DNA from: Methylorubrum rhodinum
GTDB taxonomy: Bacteria; Pseudomonadota; Alphaproteobacteria; Rhizobiales; Beijerinckiaceae
Assembly (NCBI RefSeq): GCF_014199935.1
Contig: NZ_JACHOP010000011.1
Location: 62,001 to 126,000 of the forward strand
DNA length: 64,000 nt
Direction: 5' to 3'
Part shown: in pieces, positions 8,316 through 18,200 of the stretch
Layout: every line of letters begins with the position of its first letter
Position numbering within the stretch: position 1 is the first letter of the stretch
The notes under the pieces: generated by a model
Seen by the model: the letters and a program-made list of their open reading frames with translations, nothing else
Told to the model about the DNA's origin: nothing
Database searches by the model: none
Program-made: the position numbers and the translations under genes

Positions 8316-9842
8316 TCAGGAGGCAGCCGGCGAGGAGCGGGTGGGACCGGCCTTCCCCATGAGCCGCTTGCGCAGGTCGCCCAGCGGTCCCCAGAACAGC
8401 AGCAGCACGCCGAGGATCATCAGGGTCGAGACGAGGCCGTTCGAGAAGAACACCGAGAGGTCGCCGCCCGATCCGAGCAGGGCCTGCCGGAAGGCGTCCT
8501 CGGCCCGGTCGCCGAGGACCAGGGCGAGGACGAGGGGCGCCAGCGGATAGTCGAGCTTCTTGAACACGTAGCCGACGACGCCGAACACCAGCATCAGCCA
8601 GATGTCGAAGCGCGAGGATTCGACCGTGTAGGCGCCGATGGCGCAGACCACGAGGATGATCGGGGCGACCAGCGCGAAGGGGATGCGCATGATCGCGGCG
8701 AAGACCGGCACGGTGGCGAGCACGATCAGGAGCCCGGCGAGGTTGCCGAGATACATCGAGGCGATCAGGCCCCAGACGAATTCCTTCTTCTCGACGAACA
8801 GCATCGGGCCGGGCTGCAGGCCCCAGATCATCAGGCCGCCGAGCAGCACCGCGGCGGTGGCCGAGCCGGGGATGCCGAGCGCCAGCATCGGCAGCAGCGC
8901 CGAGGTGCCGGCGGCGTGCGCCGCGGTCTCGGGGGCGAGCACGCCCTCGATGTCGCCGCGCCCGAACTGCTCCGGCTGGCGCGAGAAGCGGCGGGCGAGC
9001 CCGTAGCCCATGAACGAGGCCGCGATCGCGCCGCCCGGCGTGACGCCCATCCACATGCCGACGATGGAGGAGCGGATCAGGGTCGCCCAGTAGCGCGGCA
9101 GCGAGGCCCAGGTACGCAGGACCACGCCGAGATCCATCGCGGCCTTCTTGCCCTTGAAATGCAGCCCCTCCTCGATGGTGAGCAGGATCTCGGAGACGCC
9201 GAACAGGCCGATCACCACGACGAGGAAGTCGAAGCCCTTCATCAGCTCGGGCGCGCCGAAGGTGAGGCGCAGGTCGCCCGAGATGGTGTCGAGGCCGACC
9301 GCCGCGAGCAGGAAGCCCAAGGCCAGCGAGACGATGATCTTGGCCTTGTTCTCCCGGCCCATGCCGATGAACGAGCAGAAGGTGAGGAAGAAGACGCCGA
9401 AGAACTCGGCCGGGCCGAAGCGCAGGGCGAACTTGGCGACCAGCGGCGCCACGAAGGTGATGAGCACCACGCCGGACAGCGCGCCGATGAACGAGGCCGT
9501 GAAGGCCGCCGTCAGCGCCTCGCCCGCCCGGCCCTGCTGGGCCAAGGGATAGCCGTCGAAGGTGGTCGCCACCGACCACGCCTCGCCGGGGATGTTGAAC
9601 AGGATCGAGGTGATGGCGCCGCCGAACAGCGCCCCCCAGTAGATCGACGACAGCAGGATGATCGCCGAGGTCGGGTCCATGCCGAAGGTCAGCGGCAGCA
9701 GGATGGCGACGCCGTTCGGCCCGCCGAGGCCCGGCAGCACGCCGACCACGATGCCGAGCAGCACGCCCACCACCATGAACAGCACGTTGTGCCACGAGAG
9801 CGCGACCTGGAAGCCGAGCAGAAGCTGGTTGAGATCGTCCAT
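8316..9842 (-). CDS. tctA: tripartite tricarboxylate transporter large permease TctA
   Basis: A 508-residue integral membrane protein with about 12 hydrophobic helices and the family hallmarks GIVVGVLPGLGGPNGVAILL (about residues 29-48) and GVTPGGAIAASFMGYG (about 265-280). It is the energised channel subunit of a TTT system, working with the small permease TctB and the periplasmic binder TctC to import a carboxylate using an ion gradient. It follows tctB by 24 nt and closes the tctC-tctB-tctA operon. The C-terminus is a short serine/lysine-rich tail. Substrate cannot be decided from sequence. Confidence 0.95.
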   Translation of the reverse strand: MDDLNQLLLGFQVALSWHNVLFMVVGVLLGIVVGVLPGLGGPNGVAILLPLTFGMDPTSAIILLSSIYWGALFGGAITSILFNIPGEAWSVATTFDGYPLAQQGRAGEALTAAFTASFIGALSGVVLITFVAPLVAKFALRFGPAEFFGVFFLTFCSFIGMGRENKAKIIVSLALGFLLAAVGLDTISGDLRLTFGAPELMKGFDFLVVVIGLFGVSEILLTIEEGLHFKGKKAAMDLGVVLRTWASLPRYWATLIRSSIVGMWMGVTPGGAIAASFMGYGLARRFSRQPEQFGRGDIEGVLAPETAAHAAGTSALLPMLALGIPGSATAAVLLGGLMIWGLQPGPMLFVEKKEFVWGLIASMYLGNLAGLLIVLATVPVFAAIMRIPFALVAPIILVVCAIGAYTVESSRFDIWLMLVFGVVGYVFKKLDYPLAPLVLALVLGDRAEDAFRQALLGSGGDLSVFFSNGLVSTLMILGVLLLFWGPLGDLRKRLMGKAGPTRSSPAAS

Positions 9843-9866
9843 GGGTGTCGCTCCGCCGTGTGCCGG

Positions 9867-10364
9867 TCAGTAGCCGAGGAGGGCTTCGATCGGTCCCTTC
9901 GGCAGGGGGACCCGGAACTGCTGCTCGAACACCCAGAAGGCGACGAGGGGCACGAGGACGACGCCGAGGGCGGTCTGCCACCAGCGGAACGAGCCGAGCA
10001 TGATCATGAACACGGCCATGAACAGGGCCGAGGCGACGTAGATGCCGAGATAGGCGATGCCGAGCACGTAGAGGAACAGCGGCACGAACACCTGGGCGAC
10101 GAGCCGGAGCTGGCCGTAGGTGACGAAGACGCTGTCCTCGCGCCGTAGCGCGCTGACCAGCGCGGCGACCGCGGCGACGGCCAGGATGACGGCGACGCGG
10201 GCCGGGAAGAAGCCGTTCTCCGGCCCGTTGTCCCAGCCCATGCCGCGCCCGTAGGAATCCCACAGGGCAAGCCCCGCGAGCCCCAGCAGCAGGAGCGCCA
10301 CGACGATCTCGACGGCGCGGCGCGAGACGCCGCGCTCGGGCGTCAGAGGGGAGGCTTCGGTCAT
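9867..10364 (-). CDS. tctB: tripartite tricarboxylate transporter small permease TctB
   Basis: A 165-residue protein with four predicted membrane helices: near residues 18-37, 56-76, about 85-125 as a pair, and 130-152. It has the TctB feature of a first helix followed by ENGFFPARVAVIL. The ATG at 10364 was preferred over an upstream in-frame start because the added residues are arginine-rich and not conserved-looking. It lies between tctC (130 nt upstream) and tctA (24 nt downstream) and should form the small membrane subunit of the same carboxylate importer. Confidence 0.9.
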   Translation of the reverse strand: MTEASPLTPERGVSRRAVEIVVALLLLGLAGLALWDSYGRGMGWDNGPENGFFPARVAVILAVAAVAALVSALRREDSVFVTYGQLRLVAQVFVPLFLYVLGIAYLGIYVASALFMAVFMIMLGSFRWWQTALGVVLVPLVAFWVFEQQFRVPLPKGPIEALLGY

Positions 10365-10494
10365 GGCGAGGTGTCCCGGGGCAAACGTCCGCGGGCGCCG
10401 CATTCCACGGCGCCGGATGGCGGCATCAGGTCTTCGTCGTCGCAATGCGCGGTCGCGACGGGGCGGCCTGCGCCCCGTCGCGGCAATCGCGCCG

Positions 10495-11481
10495 TCAGTT
10501 CGTCGCGATGAACCCGGCCTTGGTCATCAGTTCCTTGTGCTTCTGCTCGTCCTGCGTGAGGAAGTCGACGAAGCCCTGACCCGAGCGGAAGTCCGGCACC
10601 AGCGCGTTGCGCTCGAGATAGGCCTTCCAGTCCGGCGTCTCGGTGACCCGCTTGAACAGGTCGACGTAGAAGGCCTGCTGCTCCGGCGTGACCTTGCCGG
10701 GCATGAACATGCCGCGCAGCATCTGGTAGGTGACGTCCAGTCCCTGCGACTGGCAGGTCGGGATGTCGGACCACGCCTTATCGGCGGTGACCTTCTGGGT
10801 GTATTCCATGGGCTTGCCCGAGAAGGCGCAGAGCGGCTTGACCGCGCCGGAGCGCCAGTTGGACACCTCTTCCGCCGGGTTGTTCATGTTGGCGTCGATA
10901 TGCCCGCCCGCGAGCTGCACCGAGGCCGGTCCGCCGCCCTGGTAAGGCACGTAGGTGATCTTCACGCCCGCCGCCTGCTCCATCGTCACGGAGATCAGGT
11001 GATCCTCCCGCTTCGAGCCGTTGCCGCCGGTCTTCAGCGGCGGGGTGGCGGTCTTGGCGGCCTCGATGAATTCCTTGGCGGTGTTGTAGGGCTTGGCGCT
11101 GTTGACCCACAGCACGAACACGTCCTGCGCCAGCATCGCCACCGGCGTGAAGTCCTTCCAGCTCACCGGCAGCTTGGTGGAGAGCGGCGTCATGTAGATG
11201 CCGCTCGACGTGGTGATGAGCTTGTGGGGGTCGCCGGCCGACTTCTGAATGTCGAGCATCGCCTCGCCGCCCGCAGCCGCCGGCTTGTTGACGATGATGA
11301 TCGGCTGCTTGACGAGGTTGTTCTTCTGGATCGCGCCCTGGATCGTGCGCGCCATCTGGTCGGACGCGCCGCCGGGCGGGAACGGGACGATGATCTCGAT
11401 CGGCTTCGTCGGCTCCCAGGCCTGCGCCGCGGCGACAGGCAGCAACAGGGACGCGATCGCGGCCCGCACGGCAGTTTTCAT
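10495..11481 (-). CDS. tctC: tripartite tricarboxylate transporter substrate-binding protein TctC/Bug
   Basis: A 328-residue periplasmic protein. The signal peptide ends near residue 21 (PVAAAQA), and the mature part begins with WEPTKPIEIIVPFPPGGASD, the characteristic Bug/TctC N-terminus that forms part of the ligand cleft. Bug proteins are extracytoplasmic receptors that bind carboxylates, including aromatic and dicarboxylic acids. It is the first gene of the tctCBA operon, as expected for the most abundantly needed component. A TATAAT hexamer lies on the minus strand about 200 bp upstream. Confidence 0.95.
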   Translation of the reverse strand: MKTAVRAAIASLLLPVAAAQAWEPTKPIEIIVPFPPGGASDQMARTIQGAIQKNNLVKQPIIIVNKPAAAGGEAMLDIQKSAGDPHKLITTSSGIYMTPLSTKLPVSWKDFTPVAMLAQDVFVLWVNSAKPYNTAKEFIEAAKTATPPLKTGGNGSKREDHLISVTMEQAAGVKITYVPYQGGGPASVQLAGGHIDANMNNPAEEVSNWRSGAVKPLCAFSGKPMEYTQKVTADKAWSDIPTCQSQGLDVTYQMLRGMFMPGKVTPEQQAFYVDLFKRVTETPDWKAYLERNALVPDFRSGQGFVDFLTQDEQKHKELMTKAGFIATN

Positions 11482-11901
11482 GGCGTTTCCTCCAGCGGTG
11501 CTCGTTGCGGCACGCGTTACTGTTATTTCTTCTCGAAGACCGACCTATCGCACTTGCAGCCCCGCGAGGAAACTCCTCGAGTGCGGCGTGCCTCGGCGGC
11601 CCGCCTCGTCGAGACGGGGCCGAGCCGTCGACAGGCCCCGGCCGGCGTTGCCAGGGCTCGTGTTTCCGGCCGTTTGAATTTTGTATTATATGGCGTGGGC
11701 ATGCAAGCGGGCGGAACGATTTTTCACCGCCCACGTCGGGAGCGAGCCGACGGCGCCGATGGCGGCCCTCCGGTACGACATCGCGGCCAGGACGCAATTC
11801 CGGCGCGATCCCCCCGACGGCTCTGATCGGAGCGCTCCCGAAGCCCGGTCCGCCTCTCGGCATCCTATCCGCCCGAGACGCGCCGCGCGCGACGACCGGC
11901 A
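11482..11901. other. intergenic region upstream of tctC
   Basis: 420 bp between the RTX gene stop and tctC. It contains an AT-rich patch at 11670-11695 with a minus-strand TATAAT (11685-11690) suitable as a -10 element, but no clear -35 at 17 bp, so the tctC leader would be about 200 nt. No gene and no clear terminator for the RTX gene were seen. Confidence 0.45.
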
Positions 11902-14277
11902 TCAGAACACGAGGAAGTCGCCCGCACCGAGCGCGACCTTGTTGTCGAGCACGGCGAACTTCACCGCAAGGCCCTTCCCCGAGCCGTCCGCATCGTAGAA
12001 CAGCTCGCCGGTGGTCTGCTTGTAGAGGATGCGGTCGGTGGCATCCGCCGTGCCCGCGCTGATGTTCTTGAACGCGCTCTCGGCGAGCTGCCCCGGCGCC
12101 AGAGCGGAAAAGACGCTCTTGGCCAGCCGCATCGTGTCCTCGGCCGCGAAGTCCGTGATGCGGTCGACGTTGGTCGAAGCGATCGCCGTCGAGAACACGA
12201 AGCTGTCCGCTCCGGCCCGGCCGGTCAGCACGTCGGCGCCGCCCTTGCCGTCGAGGACGTTCGCCCCGTTATAGCCCATCAGCTTCTGACCGAACTCGTT
12301 GCCGGTCAGGTTGAGCGCCCGGCTGCCGGTCGCCGCGGCGAGCTGGACCGCCTCGACCTCCTGACCGGCGGTCAGCACCCAGGAGGCGGCCGCGATCACG
12401 GTGTCGCTGCCGCCGCCCCTGGCCTCGATCACGAGGTCGCCGGCCTGATCGACGGCGTAGATGTCGTTGCCGCCGAACCCCTCCATGCGGTCCGCACCGC
12501 CCCGGCCGTCGAGGGCATTGGCCCCCGCATTGCCCTGGAGCGTCTGCGCGAACTCGTTGCCCGTCAGGTTGATCGAGGCCTTGCCGCTGCTGCCGAACGT
12601 CCGCAGCGTCTCGATCTCCTGTCCGACAGCCAGCGCGTAGCTCCCGCTCGCGAACACCGTATCCGTGCCGCCGCCCCTGGCTTCGATCACCCGATCGCCG
12701 GCGCTGTCGACGAGATACGCGTCATTGCCGCCCCGGCCGGTGAGGATGTCGGCGCCCCCGCCGCCGTCGAGGCGGTTTCCGCCCGCGTCGCCCCTGAGAT
12801 CGTCCGCGTAATTCGATCCGACGAGGTTCTCGATCTCGGCCAGGAAATCCCCGGCCGCCTCGCCGCCGGCATTCGCGTTGGTCGCCAGGTCCACGACGAC
12901 GCCCGCCGAACTCGACGCGTAGGAAGCCGTGTCCGCACCCGATCCGCCCGTCAGCGAATCGGCCCCGAGGCCGCCGATCAGGGTGTCGTCGCCGTCGCCG
13001 CCGAAGATGTTGTCGTCCCCTCTCAGGCCGAGCAACCGGTCGGCCCCCATCCCGCCAAGCATCTCGTCGTTGGCGAAGTCGTTTCCATAGAGGAGGTCGG
13101 CGTCGCCCGAGCCGTAGATCAGCCCGTCGCGCGGATCGACGATCTGCATGCGGATGGCGGTCCCGGAGGGATCGCCACCCGTCATGCTCGCATCGGTCCA
13201 GGTGACGGCGACCCGGCCGTCCTGCAGGGCCGTGACCGACGGCTTGTACTGGCTCTCGGCCATGGTCGTGTTGACGATGATCTCGCCGCCGATCTTCGCG
13301 CCCGACCCGTCGAAGGCCTGGAGGTGGATCGACGAGCCCGACGAATCCGGTCCCGTGGTCGGGAGGAAGATGTTGCTCTCGCTCCACGACACGACGAATC
13401 CGCCGCTGTTCGGCAGCCGGGTGACCGTCGGATCGCTGCCGTTGCTGGAGGAATTGGCGAAGACATCGTCGGTGATCGCCGTCGCGATGCCGCCGATCAC
13501 CTGAAACAGGCGGGCGTGGATGCCGCCGCCGCTGCCCTGGTTGAACGCCGACCATGTCACGACGAACCGGCCGCGTGCGACGTAGGTGATATCGGGCGAA
13601 TCGAGCAGATCGGCCGTCGGCGCACTGACCTGAAATTCCTGCCCGTTGGCGGCACCGTTGCCGATGATCATGCCCTTGATGCCGGTGAAGTCCTTCCAAA
13701 CGACCGTGGCCAGGCCTCCCCCGAGGCTCGTCGCGACGGCGGGCTGGCTCTGCAGCCCGTCCCGCTTCGCGTTGACGACCAAGGTCGATCGGATGCTGCC
13801 GTCAGTGTTGTACAGAATGGCGGAGATGTCGCCCGCGTTCGATGCGGCGTCCTCCCAGACGACGATCGATTCGTAATCCTGATCGAACCGCGCCACGTCG
13901 GGATTGGACTCGTCGGCCGTCGAGGCGGCCGTGATCCGGCTCTTGAAGACGCCGTTGGCGCCGTACACGAAGGAGTAGATGTCCCGATCGCCCGGAGCCG
14001 AGGCATGTTCGGCGGAGACGATGAACCCGCCATCGGAGAGGGCGGCGATGCTCGGAACGCTGTCCCCGGTGGACGCCTGATCGATCAGCAACTCGCCGCC
14101 GACCCTATCGCCGGCCGTATTGAAGATCTGCCCCCTGACGGTCGCCTTCTCGTCGACGACGCTCTGCCACACGACGATGAAATTGCCGTTCTTCAGCACG
14201 GTCGTGACGGCATTGGATTGATTGCCGGCCGTCGTCCTATTGACGAGTTGCTCCGAGCCCCACTTTCGAGTCGGCAT
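11902..14277 (-). CDS. secreted calcium-binding RTX-type protein
   Basis: A 791-residue protein. The N-terminal 390 residues are a series of beta-rich repeats with recurrent blocks such as VTTVLKNGNFIVVWQS and GGFIVSAEHA, each about 50 residues, which look like a beta-propeller. Residues about 395-690 hold RTX nonapeptides (GGDGDDTLIGG, GGSGADTASY, GGGGADILTG) that bind calcium after export. The C-terminus (about 690-791, ending GAGDFLVF) resembles a type I secretion signal. The start at ATG 14277 is preferred over a TTG at 14328 because it is preceded by GAGGA seven bases upstream. No ABC/HlyD exporter genes are nearby. It could be an adhesin or surface-layer protein; no enzyme motif was seen. 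Confidence 0.85.
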   Translation of the reverse strand: MPTRKWGSEQLVNRTTAGNQSNAVTTVLKNGNFIVVWQSVVDEKATVRGQIFNTAGDRVGGELLIDQASTGDSVPSIAALSDGGFIVSAEHASAPGDRDIYSFVYGANGVFKSRITAASTADESNPDVARFDQDYESIVVWEDAASNAGDISAILYNTDGSIRSTLVVNAKRDGLQSQPAVATSLGGGLATVVWKDFTGIKGMIIGNGAANGQEFQVSAPTADLLDSPDITYVARGRFVVTWSAFNQGSGGGIHARLFQVIGGIATAITDDVFANSSSNGSDPTVTRLPNSGGFVVSWSESNIFLPTTGPDSSGSSIHLQAFDGSGAKIGGEIIVNTTMAESQYKPSVTALQDGRVAVTWTDASMTGGDPSGTAIRMQIVDPRDGLIYGSGDADLLYGNDFANDEMLGGMGADRLLGLRGDDNIFGGDGDDTLIGGLGADSLTGGSGADTASYASSSAGVVVDLATNANAGGEAAGDFLAEIENLVGSNYADDLRGDAGGNRLDGGGGADILTGRGGNDAYLVDSAGDRVIEARGGGTDTVFASGSYALAVGQEIETLRTFGSSGKASINLTGNEFAQTLQGNAGANALDGRGGADRMEGFGGNDIYAVDQAGDLVIEARGGGSDTVIAAASWVLTAGQEVEAVQLAAATGSRALNLTGNEFGQKLMGYNGANVLDGKGGADVLTGRAGADSFVFSTAIASTNVDRITDFAAEDTMRLAKSVFSALAPGQLAESAFKNISAGTADATDRILYKQTTGELFYDADGSGKGLAVKFAVLDNKVALGAGDFLVF

Positions 14278-14380
14278 TTCTGGATCCTCATGGTGGGCCG
14301 TCGGCGCATTCGAGAATAACGAGTTCAATTCTACCGAGCAACGCGGGAAATCGATGGCCGGCGCACGGTGAGCGTCGATC

Positions 14381-15298
14381 TCACCCCAGGTCCTGCAGGT
14401 GGCGCGCGGCGATGATCGAGGCGGCGGTGCGGTTCTCGACGCCGAGCTTGGCGTAGATGCCTTCGAGATGCTTGGTGATCGTGCGCGGGCTTAAAGTCAG
14501 GATCTCGCCGATGTCGCGGTTCGACTTGCCGCGCGCGAGCCAGAACAGCACGTCGGCCTCGCGCGCGGTGATCGGAAGCCGCGTGCGTAAGAGTTCGATG
14601 CCGGCGGCGGTGGCGTCGCGGGAGAGGCGCAGCAGCACCTCGTTGCCGGTGCGTCCGACGAAGCTCACGGTGTGGGCCGCCCCCGACAGGTCGGTGAGGG
14701 TGAAGGGCGCGCCTTGCGTCCCGTCGAGGCAGCCGCGCAGCCACGCGCGGCCGGCGGCGGGGAGCCCGTAGGCGTCGTCGGCGCGCGGCGCGCAGGCGGC
14801 CAGCACCTGCGAGGCCTGCGGCGTCGCCCAAAGCACGGATCCGGCGGGATCGACCGCGAACAGGGTGCGGCCGGTGGTGTCGAGGGCCGCGCGCAGGCTC
14901 TGGGCCGCCCGCGCGCCCGCCACGTGGACGCGGATGCGCGCTAGGATCTCGTCCGGGGCGATCGGCTTCGTCACGTAGTCGACGCCGCCCGCCTCCAGCC
15001 CCTGGACGATGTGTTCGGTTTCCGACAGCCCGGTCATGAAGATGACCGGCACGGCGGCCACCGCGGGCTTGGCCTTGAGGCGGCGGCAGGTCTCGAACCC
15101 GTCCATGCCCGGCATCATCGCGTCGAGCAGGATGATGTCGGGGGTGATCTCGTCGACGAGCGCGAGCGCCGCCTCGCCCGCCACGGCGACGAGGACGGTG
15201 GCGCCCGAGCGCTCGATCGCCTCGGTGAGGAAGCTCAGCGTGTCGGGGGAATCGTCCACCACGAGGACGATGTCGCGCTGGCCGGGCGCCTCAGGCAT
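14381..15298 (-). CDS. response regulator with LuxR-type DNA-binding domain
   Basis: A 305-residue regulator. An N-terminal receiver domain spans about residues 10-128, with the acidic pair VDDSP, phospho-acceptor Asp in IILLDAMMPGMDG (about residue 60), and Lys in YVTKPI. A central PAS-like segment (about 140-235) precedes a C-terminal LuxR/NarL helix-turn-helix (about 240-302: ITAREADVLFWLARGKSNRD). It overlaps the stop of the upstream hybrid kinase gene by 8 nt, so kinase and regulator are coupled and almost certainly partners. The divergent amide/urea transporter operon is the likely target, by position. Confidence 0.9.
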   Translation of the reverse strand: MPEAPGQRDIVLVVDDSPDTLSFLTEAIERSGATVLVAVAGEAALALVDEITPDIILLDAMMPGMDGFETCRRLKAKPAVAAVPVIFMTGLSETEHIVQGLEAGGVDYVTKPIAPDEILARIRVHVAGARAAQSLRAALDTTGRTLFAVDPAGSVLWATPQASQVLAACAPRADDAYGLPAAGRAWLRGCLDGTQGAPFTLTDLSGAAHTVSFVGRTGNEVLLRLSRDATAAGIELLRTRLPITAREADVLFWLARGKSNRDIGEILTLSPRTITKHLEGIYAKLGVENRTAASIIAARHLQDLG

Positions 15299-18200
15299 CG
15301 CTGGCCTCCCGAGCCGGTTCTTTCGAGGGGGCGGCGGCTTCCTGAAGGACGCGCATGTAGGTCGGCAGGTCGAAGGCGGAGACGAGCGTTTGCAGGCGCT
15401 CCGCGAAGGGCGCGGAAGCGGGCTCGGTGCGGGCGATCTCGGCGAGCCGGGCCTCGATGGCGCGCACGTGGCCGATGCGGCCCAGGCGGAGCAGTTCGTT
15501 CAGGACCGGGAGGGCGGGGCGGGACGCGCCGTCACGCTCGCCGATCACCGGAAGGAGCGCCTCTCCTCCCCCCGAATCTCGGGCTTGCCCGAGATTCGCA
15601 CCTTGCTGGCCCAGATCGGGCAGGCCCGATCTGGGTGGGGAGGAGGGAGGAGGTGGGGGTAGTTCAGGAGGGACCGCAGCAGTGCCTTCTGCACCACCCC
15701 CACCCCTGACCCCTCCCCGCAAGGAGGAGGGGAACGGCTCCGGCGCGGCAGGCGTCCCCTCGACCCAATCGAGGCCGAGCAGGCGGGTGACCTGATCCAG
15801 AAAGTCGCGCAGGTCGAACGGCTTGGCGATGATGGCGTCGTGGCGGGCGTCGATGCCGCGGGTCGGGCTGATCTCGTGGACGTTGGCCGACATCATGGCG
15901 ATGCGCATCCCCGGCACGCGTTCGCGCAGGCGCTCGGCGACCGCCCAGCCGCTCAGGCCCGGCATGGCGATGTCGAGGAGGACGAGGTCGGGCGCGCGCC
16001 CGCCCGCATCGAACAGCGCGAGGCAGGCAGGCCCGTCGGGGGCCTCGGCGACCGCGATGCCCAGCGGCTCGAGGATGTCGCGCATCAGGGTGCGGTGGGC
16101 CGGATCGTCGTCGACCACGAGGACGCGGCGCTTGCGACCGGCATAGCGGCGCGGCGCGGTAGAGGGCACCGGCACCGTGGGGGACGTGGGAGCGGGGGCA
16201 GGGCGGGCCACGGTGGACAGCATCAGCCGAACCCGGAAGCGGGTGCCGCGCCCGACCTCGCTCTCCACCGTGATCTCGCCGCCCATCACCTGGGCGAGGA
16301 GCCCGGCGATGGTGAGCCCGAGGCCGGTGCCCGGCTGGCTGCGGGCGGCGGGGATCGAGCCGCGCTCGAACGGCTCGAAGATGCGGCTGAGATCGTCCGG
16401 ACGGATGCCGAGGCCGGTGTCGCGGATGGTGAAGACGGTGACCTGGCTGCGATAGGTGACGTCGAGGCCGATCTCGCCGGACGGCGTGAACTTGATCGCG
16501 TTCGACAGGAGGTTGAGCAGGATCTGGCGCAGGCGCTTCTCGTCGGTCGCGACCACCGCCGGCAGGGTCTCGGGCCGGGTGAAGCGGAAGCGCAGGCCCG
16601 CGGTCTCCGCCTGGAGGCGGACCATGTCGACGATCTGGTCGAGGAAATCGGTGAACCGGATCTCGTTGCGGTGGACCTGGAGCCGCCCGGCCTCCATCCG
16701 CGAGATGTCGAGCAGGCCGTCGATCAGGCCCGACAGGTGCTGGGCGCTGCGGCGGATGACTTGGAGGCCGCGCCGCCGCTGCGCCGGAATCTCTGGATCG
16801 ACCTCCAGGAGTTGGGCGTAGCCGAGCACGGCGTTCAAGGGCGTGCGCAGTTCGTGGCTGATGCCGACGACGTAGCGGCTTTTGGCGAGGTTGGCGGCTT
16901 CCGCCGTCTCCTTCGCCTCCTGCAGCTTGGCGTCGGTGATCTTGTGGGCGGCGATCTCGGCTTGGTAGAGCGCGGTCTGGCGCTCGGTCTCGGCCTGGGC
17001 GACGCGGCGGCTCTCCTGGGCGAGCACGAACAGCCACGCGACGATGCCGAGGATCAGCACGAGGATGAAGAACACGCTGGTGAGCGCGGCGCGCAGGGTC
17101 TCGCGGTGCTCCGGATGGCCGTTGCTCGCGCCCGCGTGGACGATGCCGAGGATCAGCCCGATCACGCCGACGAGGCAGAGCATCAGGGCGAGGTAGCGCC
17201 CGAGCGGCGCACCGATCCAGGCGGCGAGCGGCGCCGGCACGAAGCGCCCGAGGCTCGCCTGGGCCTGGGCGTCGAGGCGCCCGTGCGGCTTGCACAGGTC
17301 GCCGCAGCGGGCATCCAGCGAGCAGCACAGCGAGCAGATCGACCCGCCATAGGCGGGGCAATGCGCCATGTCCTCGCCCTCGAACGGCAATTCGCAGACG
17401 CGGCAGACGATCTCGCCCGTGGCCGGCACGGGCTCCGGGGTCCGTGCGATGTAGAAGCGCCCGCCCGTGCCCCAGGCGATCAGCGGGGCGGACGCGAAGG
17501 CGGCGGCGAGCGCCAGCAGCGGGGCGAAGGCGGCGGGCAGGCTCCCGAACACGCCGGCATAGGCGAGCCAGCCGAGCGCGAGGCCGAGCGCCATCGCCCC
17601 GGTGCCGACCGGGTTGACCGCGTAGAGATGGGCCCGCTTGAACTCGATGCCCGGCGGCGACAGCCCGAGCGGCTTGTTGACGGCCAGATCCGAGGCCAGC
17701 GCCCCGACCCAGGCCGAGACCACGACGGCGTAGAGGGGGAGCGTGCTCTCGATCGTCTTGTCGATGCCGAGTTCCATCAGCATCAGGGCGATGGCGACGT
17801 TGAAGACGAGCCAGACCACCCGGCCCGGATGGCTGTGGGTGAGGCGCGAGAAGAAGTTCGACCACGCGATCGAGCCGGCATAGGCGTTGGTCAGATTGAT
17901 CTTGATCTGCGACAGCGCGACGAAGCCGGCCATCAGCAGCAGCGCGCCCTCCCGCGAGGGCGTGACGTAGCCGAAGGCGACGGCGTACATCCGGGTCGGC
18001 TCGGCGGCCTGCGGCGCCGGGATGCCGTGGCCGAGCGCCAGCACGGCGAGGAAGGCCCCGAGCAGGATCTTTACAAGGCCCGGTACGATCCAGCCCGCGC
18101 CGCCCGCCAGAACCGCTGTCCACCAGCGCCGATCGCCACGCCCTCGAGCCGGAGGGACGAACCGCAGAAAATCGACCTGCTCGCCGACCTGGGCGAGGAG

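Noticed and set aside
15291-15580. Canonical HPt domain at the kinase C-terminus
   Set aside because: The helical region has GHVRAIEARL but not the AHTLKG-type HPt motif, so phosphorelay through an HPt cannot be claimed.
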